Below, piece by piece: positions 17,140 to 24,195 of a stretch of DNA of 35,715 nucleotides (position 1 is the first letter of the stretch; each line of letters opens with the position of its first letter). Where the stretch lies: positions 1 to 35,715 of the forward strand of contig JAABSL010000033.1 of the NCBI GenBank assembly GCA_011390415.1. The letters are read 5' to 3'. The translations under genes were made by a program, and so were the position numbers. Source of the stretch: Desulfobacteraceae bacterium (GTDB taxonomy: Bacteria; Desulfobacterota; Desulfobacteria; Desulfobacterales; Desulfosalsimonadaceae). Below the pieces are notes generated by a model. That model was not told the DNA's origin. It made no database searches and worked only from the letters and a program-made list of their open reading frames with translations.

Positions 17140-17478
17140 ATTAATAATAAGACAAATTCTTTTAATTTTTTTGAGCATATTAATTTGCGCTTCCCCAGGG
17201 CTGCTTCAACATAGCCATAACCTTTTTATATGATTTAAGATAAATGCATTATCAAATAAAAAAAACAATAAAACGCGGGCGCAAACTGCGAAATAAATAT
17301 TCAACAGTGCAAAATCATAATAATGACGAATAAAATAAAGGAACTTGTTTGCTCAATTTCTTTTTTTTTGCTACCTCTTTTGAAAACATCTTAACAATCA
17401 ACATCGCAATATCTTTCCTAAGTTGAGCGTTTCAAAATTTGAAAAAATTTTTTTCATATTAAATCCAGGATCGGGCAT

Positions 17479-20154
17479 TTGGAACAAAACAAAATTTCAC
17501 CGGCTAAAAATCTGACAGTGATTACCACGCATACAAATGCGGATTTTGATGCCATTGGCTCCATGCTGGCCGCGCACAAATTATACCCCGGCTCTCTGGT
17601 CATTTATCCTGAATTCAATGAAAAAAACTCAAAAAATTTCTTTGTCGGTTCCATGGCATATCTTTTTAACATGATTCATATCAAAGAAGTCGACAAGTCC
17701 GCGATAGACCGGCTGATTATTGTCGACACCAAGCAGGCGCACCGTATCGGAGAACTCGCCGACATTATTCATAAGCCCGGCATTGAAATCCATATATTTG
17801 ATCATCACCCCGCCACCCGAAAAGATATAAAAGCCGACTTTGAAGTAAGCAATCCCACGGGCGCCAATGTCACGCTTTTGACCGAGATGATCCGGAAAAA
17901 CGAGATCCCCATCAATGCGGAAGAGGCCACGATCATGTGCCTGGGGATTTATGAAGATACCGGCTCCTTTACGTTTCCGTCCACAACGGAAAGGGATTTT
18001 ACCGCAGCGGCATTTCTTGTTTCCAAAGGCGCGGATCTTGTCACTATCGCCAACCTGATCGCCAAGGAAATGGACCCCCGCCAGGTCAGCCTGTTAAATG
18101 ACATGATCAATGCAGCGGTCACGCATACGATTAACGGACTGGAAGTCGCCGTTACCAGTGTATCCTGTGATGAGTATATTCACGATCTGGCGTTTCTGGT
18201 CCAGAAAATGATGAAGATCGAATCATTGACCGCGCTGTTCGGCATTGCGTTGATGAAAAACAAAATATACATTTCCGCGCGAAGCCGCTCGGATGACGTC
18301 GATGTCGGTGCCATCGTATCGGAACTCGGCGGCGGGGGGCATAAATATGCGGCCGCCGCCACAATTAAAGAAAAGACTCTGGCCCAGACTGAAACCGAAC
18401 TGGTGGCGATACTCCAAAAACATATTAAAGCAAAGAATCTGGCGGAGAGCATCATGTCGTCGCCGGCAATTTCGGCTGTTCCGGATATCACCTGCAAAGA
18501 TGCGCGGGACATGCTGTCCAGGTACAACGTCAATGCCCTGCTGGTTGTGAAAAATGTGGACGGGAAAAAACAGCTGCTGGGCTTTATCTCGCGCCAGGTC
18601 ATTGAAAAAGCGTTATATCATTCTTTGGATGAGATCCCGATCAAAGAATATATGTCCACGGAATTTGCCGTTGTCGGCCCGGAAGCCAACCTTGACGAAA
18701 TCCAGCATAAAATCATTGAAAATAAACAGCGGGTGCTGCCGGTCATTAAAGATGAGGAAGTTATCGGCGTGATCACGCGCACGGATCTCCTGCATCTTCT
18801 GGTCCAGGAATCCGATGCAAAAAAGCTGCTGCTGCCAATGGAAAAACAGGCAGCATCCCATCCCCGGACCAAAAACATCTCCGGCTTTATGAAAGAGCGA
18901 CTCCCAAAGAGAATACTGAACCTGTTGCGGCATATCGGTGAAGTGGCGGATCAGATAGGGTTTTCAGCTTACGTGGTGGGCGGATTTGTGCGCGATCTGT
19001 TTTTATACCGGCACAATGAAGATATTGATATTGTGGTCGAAGGGGACGGCATCGCATTTGCTAAACAATTTTCCCAATTCTACGGTGCGCGCGTAAATTC
19101 TTATGAAAAATTCGGCACCGCGGTAATCATTTTTTCAGACGGCTTCAAGATCGATGTCGCCTCTGCACGCATGGAATATTACAATGCTCCGGCCGCATTA
19201 CCCACGGTTGAAATGAGCTCAATTAAGACAGATCTTCTCAGGCGGGATTTTACCATCAACACGCTTTGCGTTACCTTAAATAAATCTTCTTTCGGGTATC
19301 TCATTGATTTTTTCGGTGCTCAGCGGGATATTAAAGAAAAAGTAATCCGGATTTTACACAATTTAAGCTTTGTGGAAGACCCGACACGGGTATTCCGCGC
19401 CATCCGGTTTGAGCAGCGCTTCGGCTTTACCATCGGCAAACTCACTTCCGGCCTGATCGAAAACGCCGTAAAAATGGATTTTTTCAAGCGGCTGTCCGGC
19501 CGCCGGGTATTTTCCGAACTCTGCCATATCCTGAAAGAAGAAAACCCGACCCAATACCTGATCCGGCTCGACGAATACAATCTGCTCACCGTAATCGATC
19601 CTTCCTTTGCGCTGAACAAAAAAATGATTGCCTGTTTTAATTCCGCAAAAAAAGTCCTGGCCTGGTTTGATCTCCTTTTTACCGAAGAACCCTATATGAA
19701 GTGGGCGGTTTATTTCCTGATAATGCATCGTCATAAAGAAAAAAAAAGCTCTGAAGAAATATGCGAGCGTCTGGAACTGGCGCCGCGGCATCAGAAATTT
19801 TTTGTCAGGGAACGACTGTTTGCCGAAGACCGCTTAAACCGGCTTCATCAGAACATGCCAAATACGTTCAGCGATATTTACCGTCAGCTGAAGGATTTAA
19901 AGATCGAACTGATTCTTTACATTATGGCCATCACAACGCATACGCAACTGATCAAAATGATATCCTATTATGTAACCGATCTTAGAAACACGAAGCTTTC
20001 GGTGAGCGGGAAAGATATTGCGGCATTGGGACTCGCGCCCTCTCCTGTTTACGGAAAAATTTTATCCGCGGTAATGGATGCAAAACTAAACGGCCGGATC
20101 GAATCTCACGACCAGGAACTGGATCTCTTAAAAAAATATGTTGCCGAACTTTAA
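17479..20154 (+). CDS. DHH phosphoesterase - CBS - poly(A) polymerase/tRNA nucleotidyltransferase fusion
   Basis: An 891-residue three-part protein. Residues 1 to about 310 form a DHH/DHHA1 unit: HTNADFDAIGSM, LIIVDT, the DHHP box and GIYEDTGSF supply the metal ligands, and GGGGHKYAAAA is the DHHA1 loop. Two CBS repeats follow (about 318-440). The last half is a class II nucleotidyltransferase: YVVGGFVRDL, the catalytic DIDIVV pair, RRDFTINTL and EDPTRVFRAIRFEQRF. The same order is known in the A-adding enzyme of Aquifex, so this protein probably adds the final A of the tRNA CCA end; A-adding versus full CCA-adding cannot be decided by eye. The start is a TTG with AGGA eight bases upstream. 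It overlaps the next gene by 17 bp. Confidence 0.9.
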   Translation: MEQNKISPAKNLTVITTHTNADFDAIGSMLAAHKLYPGSLVIYPEFNEKNSKNFFVGSMAYLFNMIHIKEVDKSAIDRLIIVDTKQAHRIGELADIIHKPGIEIHIFDHHPATRKDIKADFEVSNPTGANVTLLTEMIRKNEIPINAEEATIMCLGIYEDTGSFTFPSTTERDFTAAAFLVSKGADLVTIANLIAKEMDPRQVSLLNDMINAAVTHTINGLEVAVTSVSCDEYIHDLAFLVQKMMKIESLTALFGIALMKNKIYISARSRSDDVDVGAIVSELGGGGHKYAAAATIKEKTLAQTETELVAILQKHIKAKNLAESIMSSPAISAVPDITCKDARDMLSRYNVNALLVVKNVDGKKQLLGFISRQVIEKALYHSLDEIPIKEYMSTEFAVVGPEANLDEIQHKIIENKQRVLPVIKDEEVIGVITRTDLLHLLVQESDAKKLLLPMEKQAASHPRTKNISGFMKERLPKRILNLLRHIGEVADQIGFSAYVVGGFVRDLFLYRHNEDIDIVVEGDGIAFAKQFSQFYGARVNSYEKFGTAVIIFSDGFKIDVASARMEYYNAPAALPTVEMSSIKTDLLRRDFTINTLCVTLNKSSFGYLIDFFGAQRDIKEKVIRILHNLSFVEDPTRVFRAIRFEQRFGFTIGKLTSGLIENAVKMDFFKRLSGRRVFSELCHILKEENPTQYLIRLDEYNLLTVIDPSFALNKKMIACFNSAKKVLAWFDLLFTEEPYMKWAVYFLIMHRHKEKKSSEEICERLELAPRHQKFFVRERLFAEDRLNRLHQNMPNTFSDIYRQLKDLKIELILYIMAITTHTQLIKMISYYVTDLRNTKLSVSGKDIAALGLAPSPVYGKILSAVMDAKLNGRIESHDQELDLLKKYVAEL

Positions 20155-20800
20155 CCCCATCGAATTCATTATCATTATCATTCCGCTGCTGATTGCGGTA
20201 ACCGCTCATGAATATGCCCATGGTTATGCTGCGTTTAAATTAGGAGACACCACCGCCAAAGATGCCGGACGGCTCAGCATCAACCCTGTCCGGCATCTTG
20301 ATATGGTGGGGTCTTTTATACTGCCGCTGATTTTAAAATTATCCGGTGCCCCCATTCTGTTCGGATACGCCAAACCGGTGCCGGTGAATTTTTCAAACCT
20401 TCGAAATTTCAAATCCGGCACCCTCTGGGTGGCTTCTGCCGGTGTTATCACCAATTTTATCCTGGCCCTGGTGTCCGCCGGTGCGTTTCAAATCCTTCTG
20501 TCTGCTCAGCCCCTATGGCAAAACATGGTGATTCAACCGGTAATGATGATATTTCTCAAATTATTTGCCTACAGCGTAATGATCAATCTGGTGCTGGCAA
20601 TTTTCAACCTCATCCCCATTCCGCCCCTTGACGGCGGCCGGATTATGACGGTCCTGCTGCCCACGCACATGCAGCAAAAATTCCGGCGCATCGAACCGTT
20701 TGGATTTTTAATATTGATCATGCTTCTTTTGACAAATTCGCTTGATATTTTGATTACTTTTTTTATAACTCCATTGATCAACTGGCTTCTCGGTATTTAA
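20138..20800 (+). CDS. Site-2 protease family zinc metallopeptidase (M50B)
   Basis: Membrane-embedded metalloprotease of 220 residues, of the short type without PDZ domains. The HExxH zinc motif is in TAHEYAHGYAAFKLGD near residue 28, inside the first helix. The third ligand is the Asp in PPLDGGRIM (near 165), again in a membrane segment. Four or more hydrophobic helices span the chain, and the last one (ILITFFITPLINWLLGI) closes the protein. The family cleaves membrane-bound substrates, but the substrate here is unknown. Its ATG lies inside the end of the upstream gene. This site-2-protease / trpS / scpA / scpB order is frequent in related bacteria. Confidence 0.92.
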   Translation: MLPNFNPIEFIIIIIPLLIAVTAHEYAHGYAAFKLGDTTAKDAGRLSINPVRHLDMVGSFILPLILKLSGAPILFGYAKPVPVNFSNLRNFKSGTLWVASAGVITNFILALVSAGAFQILLSAQPLWQNMVIQPVMMIFLKLFAYSVMINLVLAIFNLIPIPPLDGGRIMTVLLPTHMQQKFRRIEPFGFLILIMLLLTNSLDILITFFITPLINWLLGI

Positions 20801-20825
20801 ATAAATTTTGAACAGGAAAAATCTG

Positions 20826-21812
20826 ATGACCAACAAAAAACGAATCGTCAGCGGCATGCGGCCCACCGGCCCGCTGCATCTCGGCAATTATCACGGGGCA
20901 CTCAACAACTGGATTTCCATGCAGGACACCCATGACTGTTTTTTCTTTATCGCGGACTGGCACGCTTTGACCAGCAACTATGAAGATCCGGGCGATATTT
21001 CTGATTTTAACCGGCAGATGATCATTGACTGGCTGAGCGCCGGGCTGTCGCCGGAAAAAAGCACCCTGTTTGTTCAGTCCCACATTAAAGAGCATGCGGA
21101 ACTGTTTCTTATTCTTTCCATGATCACGCCCACCCCATGGCTGGAACGCAACCCCACTTATAAAGACCAGATTGCCCAGTTGAACAACAAGGATCTCTCA
21201 ACGTTCGGCTTTTTAGGATATCCGGTGCTTCAGGCGGCGGACATCATCATATACAAGGCCCAGGGCGTGCCCGTCGGGATTGATCAGGCAGCGCATATTG
21301 AAATCACCCGGGAAATCGCCCGCCGTTTCAACTATCTTTACGGCAATGTTTTTCCGGAACCGGAAACCATTTTAACTGAAATGGCAAAAATACTGGGTAC
21401 GGACCGCAGAAAAATGAGCAAAAGCTATCATAATGCCATTTATCTGTCTGATCCGCCGGACGCGATTATGGCCACGGCGTTAAAAATGGTTACCGATCCC
21501 CAGCGGGCCCGGAAATCAGATCCCGGCAACCCGGATGTCTGCAATGTATTTGAATTTCATAAACTTTATTCCCCGGAAACAATGGTATCCGCCGTTAATG
21601 CGGATTGCCGGTCCGCTCAGATCGGCTGTGTGGACTGCAAAAAAATGATGGCAAAAAACCTGATCGATGCCCTGGCCCCGATTCGTGAAAAAAATCAATA
21701 TTTCATCGATCACCCGAAAATTATCGATGAAATTCTTGCTTCAGGGGATAAAATGGCCGCAACGGTCGCGCAGGAAACGATGAGAGAAGTCCGGGCGGCG
21801 CTCAAACTGTAA
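20826..21812 (+). CDS. trpS: Tryptophan--tRNA ligase
   Basis: Class I aminoacyl-tRNA synthetase. The start RIVSGMRPTGPLHLGNYHGAL contains the HIGH-type signature (HLGN) and RRKMSKSYHN holds the KMSKS loop, near residue 198. The ORF track begins at a TTG (20808), but the ATG at 20826 has AGGAAAA about eight bases upstream and gives 328 residues, the usual TrpRS length. The stop is followed closely by scpA. No T-box or trp attenuator is visible upstream, since only 25 bp separate it from the protease gene. Confidence 0.97.
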   Translation: MTNKKRIVSGMRPTGPLHLGNYHGALNNWISMQDTHDCFFFIADWHALTSNYEDPGDISDFNRQMIIDWLSAGLSPEKSTLFVQSHIKEHAELFLILSMITPTPWLERNPTYKDQIAQLNNKDLSTFGFLGYPVLQAADIIIYKAQGVPVGIDQAAHIEITREIARRFNYLYGNVFPEPETILTEMAKILGTDRRKMSKSYHNAIYLSDPPDAIMATALKMVTDPQRARKSDPGNPDVCNVFEFHKLYSPETMVSAVNADCRSAQIGCVDCKKMMAKNLIDALAPIREKNQYFIDHPKIIDEILASGDKMAATVAQETMREVRAALKL

Positions 21813-21820
21813 TTTGAAAA

Positions 21821-22549
21821 ATGAATATGACCAGCCACACCTATGAAATAAAACTGGACAATATTTTTGAAGGCCCCATGGACCTTCTGGTCCATCTCAT
21901 TAAAAAACATGAAGTGGATATTTATGATATTCCCATTGCATTGATCACCGATCAGTTTCTGGCCTACCTGGAATGGATGGAGTCATTAAACATCGAGGTG
22001 GCCAGTGACTTTCTGGTCATGGCCGCCACCCTGGCCCATATAAAATCCCGAATGCTGCTGCCGAAACGCGCAAACGAGCCGGAAGATGAGGAGGAAGAAG
22101 ACCTGAGACTGGAAATCGCCGGCCAGCTCATCGAATATCTGCAGATGAAAGACGTTGCGCTTCAGCTGTCCCAACGGCCCATTCTGGATGAAGATGTATT
22201 TACCCGGAGTCCGGACAAATCATTCTTTGTCATCGATCCGGAAGAAGAGGTCGTTAAAACCGACCTGTTTGACCTGATTTCAGCATATCACAAACTGCTC
22301 GATAAAACATCCGGCAAAGACGGCATGCGTATTATTCCGGAACGGGTTTCCGTTAAGGACCGAATGACCGAGATCATCGATATCATGGAAAATAAAGGCA
22401 CGGTCACCTTTCTTGAACTGTTATCCCGACAACCGGAACGCATTGACATTGTGGTAACCTTTCTGGCGGTCCTGGAAATCATCAAATTAAAACTGGTTCG
22501 GATTGTTGAAAACGGTCCGGGCAACGGTTTAAGGCTTTTTTATACATGA
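21821..22549 (+). CDS. scpA: Segregation and condensation protein A
   Basis: Kleisin subunit that bridges the SMC dimer and, with ScpB, compacts and separates chromosomes. The 242-residue chain opens with YEIKLDNIFEGPMDLLVHLIKKHEVDIYDIPI, the classic ScpA N-terminus that binds the SMC neck. It then has an acidic linker (EPEDEEEEDLRLEI, near 86) and a C-terminal winged-helix region (VTFLAVLEIIKLKLVRI). Two ATG codons lie at 21821 and 21827; either is possible. The scpB gene follows after 88 bp that contain a tandem heptamer repeat. Confidence 0.95.
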   Translation: MNMTSHTYEIKLDNIFEGPMDLLVHLIKKHEVDIYDIPIALITDQFLAYLEWMESLNIEVASDFLVMAATLAHIKSRMLLPKRANEPEDEEEEDLRLEIAGQLIEYLQMKDVALQLSQRPILDEDVFTRSPDKSFFVIDPEEEVVKTDLFDLISAYHKLLDKTSGKDGMRIIPERVSVKDRMTEIIDIMENKGTVTFLELLSRQPERIDIVVTFLAVLEIIKLKLVRIVENGPGNGLRLFYT

Positions 22550-22556
22550 TAAAGCA

Positions 22557-22605
22557 GGTGGAAGGTGGAAGGTGGAAGGTGGAAGGTGGAAGGTGGAAGG
22601 TGGAA
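22557..22605 (+). repeat. Tandem heptamer repeat (GGTGGAA)x7 between scpA and scpB
   Basis: Seven perfect head-to-tail copies of GGTGGAA fill 49 bp of the 88 bp between scpA and scpB, followed by the altered copies GATTGAA and GACTCAA. The units are purine-rich and each contains a Shine-Dalgarno-like AAGGTGG. Seven-base units do not keep a reading frame, so this is not coding. Copy number is likely to vary by slippage and would change the spacing within the scpA-scpB transcript. Confidence 0.95.
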
Positions 22606-22637
22606 GATTGAAGACTCAAGGCGAAAGGTTTTAATCC

Positions 22638-23225
22638 ATGGAAGATCTCAAAAACATTGTTGAAAGCCTTTTGTTTGTTGCGGAAACGCCCCTGTCCATG
22701 GAGCATTTTAAAGCCGCGTTGCCTGAAGCGGAAACGGATCACATCAAACAATCGATTCTTGCGTTAAAAGAAGAGTATGAGTTAAAAAACGGGGGATTTC
22801 TGGTCCATGAGGTGGCCGGCGGGTTTCAGTTCAGGACCCGGCCGGAATACAAAGAATGGATACGGCGCCTGCTGCAGCCCAAGCCCCCGAAACTCAGTAA
22901 ACCGGCCATGGAGACCCTGGCCATCATCGCCTACCGGCAGCCGATTCTGCGCAGTGAAGTGGAACATATCCGGGGGGTTACTTCCGGAAATTCAATCCGG
23001 ATGCTTTTAGAACGAAAGCTCATTCGTGTCCTCGGCCGGCGCGAAGTGCCCGGACGGCCGCTGGTGTATGCCACCACCAAAAAATTCTTAGAAACCTTTG
23101 ACCTGAAGGATTTAAAGGACCTGCCCTCGCTAAAGGAAATTGATGATCTGGAAAGCAAATCCGTCAAACCCCGCCAGCGGGAAATTGTTTTCAGCGCCTC
23201 CGACCCCGATGTCCGGAAACGATGA
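22638..23225 (+). CDS. scpB: Segregation and condensation protein B
   Basis: Winged-helix partner of ScpA in the SMC complex. The 195-residue chain starts MEDLKNIVESLLFVAETPLSM and has the two winged-helix units (about 5-75 and 90-165). KPAMETLAIIAYRQPILRSEVEHIRGV is the best-conserved family signature. AAAGG lies nine bases before the ATG. The frame ends with SDPDVRKR and TGA, but an acidic ORF continues in the +1 frame across the stop (separate entry). Many ScpB proteins end in an acidic tail, so the gene may be shortened by a frameshift. Confidence 0.94.
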   Translation: MEDLKNIVESLLFVAETPLSMEHFKAALPEAETDHIKQSILALKEEYELKNGGFLVHEVAGGFQFRTRPEYKEWIRRLLQPKPPKLSKPAMETLAIIAYRQPILRSEVEHIRGVTSGNSIRMLLERKLIRVLGRREVPGRPLVYATTKKFLETFDLKDLKDLPSLKEIDDLESKSVKPRQREIVFSASDPDVRKR

Positions 23226-23352
23226 AACGGAAAGAGATGAAATGAGAGTGGAAACGGATTCAGATTTTGACGATGACGTCGACAGCGATGAAGAGGCAAT
23301 CCGCACGGCTGAAGAGGATGAAGAAGATACCGTTGCAGATAAAAACACTTGA
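23209..23352 (+). CDS. Small acidic ORF overlapping the 3' end of scpB
   Basis: In the +1 frame relative to scpB, an ATG at 23209 opens a 47-residue frame that overlaps the scpB stop by 17 bp. Its product (MSGNDETERDEMRVE, then DSDFDDDVDSDEEA and AEEDEEDTVADKNT) is almost wholly Asp/Glu-rich, with no hydrophobic core. Two readings are possible: a separate, translationally coupled peptide, or the real ScpB C-terminal tail cut off by a one-base change. Its strong composition bias and its exact position at the end of scpB favour it being translated in some form. No family is recognised. Confidence 0.35.
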   Translation: MSGNDETERDEMRVETDSDFDDDVDSDEEAIRTAEEDEEDTVADKNT

Positions 23353-23378
23353 CTTATGAAGGTCTGCGGAACTAATAA
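23349..23378 (+). promoter_or_regulatory. Promoter of the tRNA-Val gene
   Basis: TTGACT (23349-23354) is separated by 18 bases from TAATAA (23373-23378), and the tRNA begins 14 bases later. Position and boxes fit a sigma-70 promoter. The -35 box includes the stop codon of the acidic ORF, so the tRNA unit is packed directly against the scpB unit. Confidence 0.5.
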
Positions 23379-23391
23379 AATATAAAGATCC

Positions 23392-23466
23392 GGGCGGTTA
23401 ACTCAGCGGGAGAGTGCTACCTTCACACGGTAGAAGTCGTTGGTTCAAATCCAATACCGCCTACCA
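23392..23466 (+). tRNA. tRNA-Val (anticodon CAC), CCA encoded
   Basis: Full cloverleaf of 75 nt. The acceptor stem is GGGCGGT with ACCGCCT, with a G1-U72 wobble at the end. The D arm is CTC-AGCGGGA-GAG. The anticodon arm is CTACC-TTCACAC-GGTAG, giving anticodon CAC at 23424-23426, which reads GTG valine codons. The T arm is GTTGG-TTCAAAT-CCAAT, where G49-U65 is a wobble. Discriminator A and an encoded CCA end the gene. A promoter stands before it and a strong terminator after it. No integrase or attachment repeat is seen near it. Confidence 0.97.
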
Positions 23467-23474
23467 GCAATGAC

Positions 23475-23512
23475 AAGGGTTTATGAGCATCAAAGCTTAT
23501 AAACCCTTTTTT
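23475..23512 (+). terminator. Rho-independent terminator after tRNA-Val
   Basis: AAGGGTTTATGAGC (23475-23488) pairs with GCTTATAAACCCTT (23495-23508), 14 base pairs with one G-U and a 6-base loop, followed by a run of six T (23507-23512). It ends the tRNA transcript and probably also read-through from scpB. Confidence 0.93.
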
Positions 23513-23558
23513 AATGGACATTCGAAAGCATTGAATTGTCCAGGTCTATTTACGATCC

Positions 23559-23587
23559 TTTACAAATCCCTCTTTCAGTGTTATTTT
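23559..23587 (+). promoter_or_regulatory. Candidate promoter of the hsp20-lon unit
   Basis: TTTACA (23559-23564), a 17-base spacer and TATTTT (23582-23587) resemble a sigma-70 promoter 85 bases before the hsp20 start. I did not find a clear sigma-32 site (CTTGAA / CCCCAT type) or a CIRCE repeat, although heat-shock control would be expected for these genes. Confidence 0.35.
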
Positions 23588-23671
23588 TTATATTTTAGAA
23601 TGATTAACATCCGAATGCGCCGATGTAATCTACGGTGCAACAGTCAATCTTAAAATTATCAGGAGTCTGAG

Positions 23672-24118
23672 ATGGAGTTTATCAAAATTCGGTTTGCCAA
23701 TGACTTTGATCGTATGGGGTCTAAATTTGAAAAGACCATCGCCGACATGTTTAACACCATGAATCCCATGTTCGCGTTCGCCAAAAGTGCATGGAAACCG
23801 CCCATTGATATCTTTGAAACATCGGACAGCATTCTGATAACCGCTGAGATCGCAGGGGTTGAACGAGAAAATCTGGAACTGGAAATCAACAGCCGCGCCA
23901 TCAGAATTTCCGGCAAACGGGCCCCTGTCCCATCTGCCCAGAATGGACGGTATCGGCTGGCGGAAATCCAATACGGTATCTTCGAACGGATCATGCACCT
24001 GCCCGTCCTGATTGATCCGGAAAAAGTCACGGCCACCTACAAAAAAGGGCTGCTTCAAATCAATCTGGCAAAAATAACCGGTGAAACCACCTATAAAGTG
24101 CCCATTTCCGGTGAATAA
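23672..24118 (+). CDS. Small heat shock protein, Hsp20/alpha-crystallin family
   Basis: ATP-independent chaperone that binds unfolding proteins. The 148-residue chain has a short N-terminal region and an alpha-crystallin domain from about residue 45 ([20 protein letters not shown]) to 140. GLLQINLAK is close to the usual GVL motif near the C-terminus. CAGGAG lies about seven bases before the ATG, which fixes the start. It is 77 bp upstream of lon, so folding and degradation of damaged proteins are encoded together. No IxI tail is obvious beyond VPISGE. Confidence 0.94.
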   Translation: MEFIKIRFANDFDRMGSKFEKTIADMFNTMNPMFAFAKSAWKPPIDIFETSDSILITAEIAGVERENLELEINSRAIRISGKRAPVPSAQNGRYRLAEIQYGIFERIMHLPVLIDPEKVTATYKKGLLQINLAKITGETTYKVPISGE

Positions 24119-24195
24119 ACCATCCGGAGATCCGAGTTCAAATCATTTTCTCTTTTCTTAAATTAATTTTTAAAAAAATATATCCGGAGGCACCT

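Larger units (their letters stand above)
16965..17478. other. AT-rich intergenic region between divergent pilC and the DHH-CBS-nucleotidyltransferase gene
   Basis: 514 bp without an ORF on either strand above the track limit, and clearly richer in A+T than the genes around it. It must contain the promoters of two divergent units. I see several inverted repeats (listed separately), the palindrome TTTCAAAATTTGAAA at 17430-17444, and A/T runs near 17255-17270 and 17361-17369. I found no convincing sigma-70 box pair and no GG-N10-GC sigma-54 site upstream of pilC. A small RNA or a decayed pilus gene could be hidden here, but nothing in the sequence demonstrates either. Confidence 0.7.

Noticed and set aside
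16965-17478. Sigma-54 promoter upstream of pilC
   Set aside because: The closest match (TGG then GC) has 11 bases between the invariant pairs, not 10, and overlaps the leader hairpin.
22557-22605. Heptamer array considered as a CRISPR or coding repeat
   Set aside because: The units are contiguous without spacers and 7 bp long, so they are neither CRISPR nor frame-preserving coding repeats.
23392-23512. tRNA-Val as an integration site for a mobile element
   Set aside because: No integrase, no repeated tRNA 3' end and only housekeeping genes on both sides.
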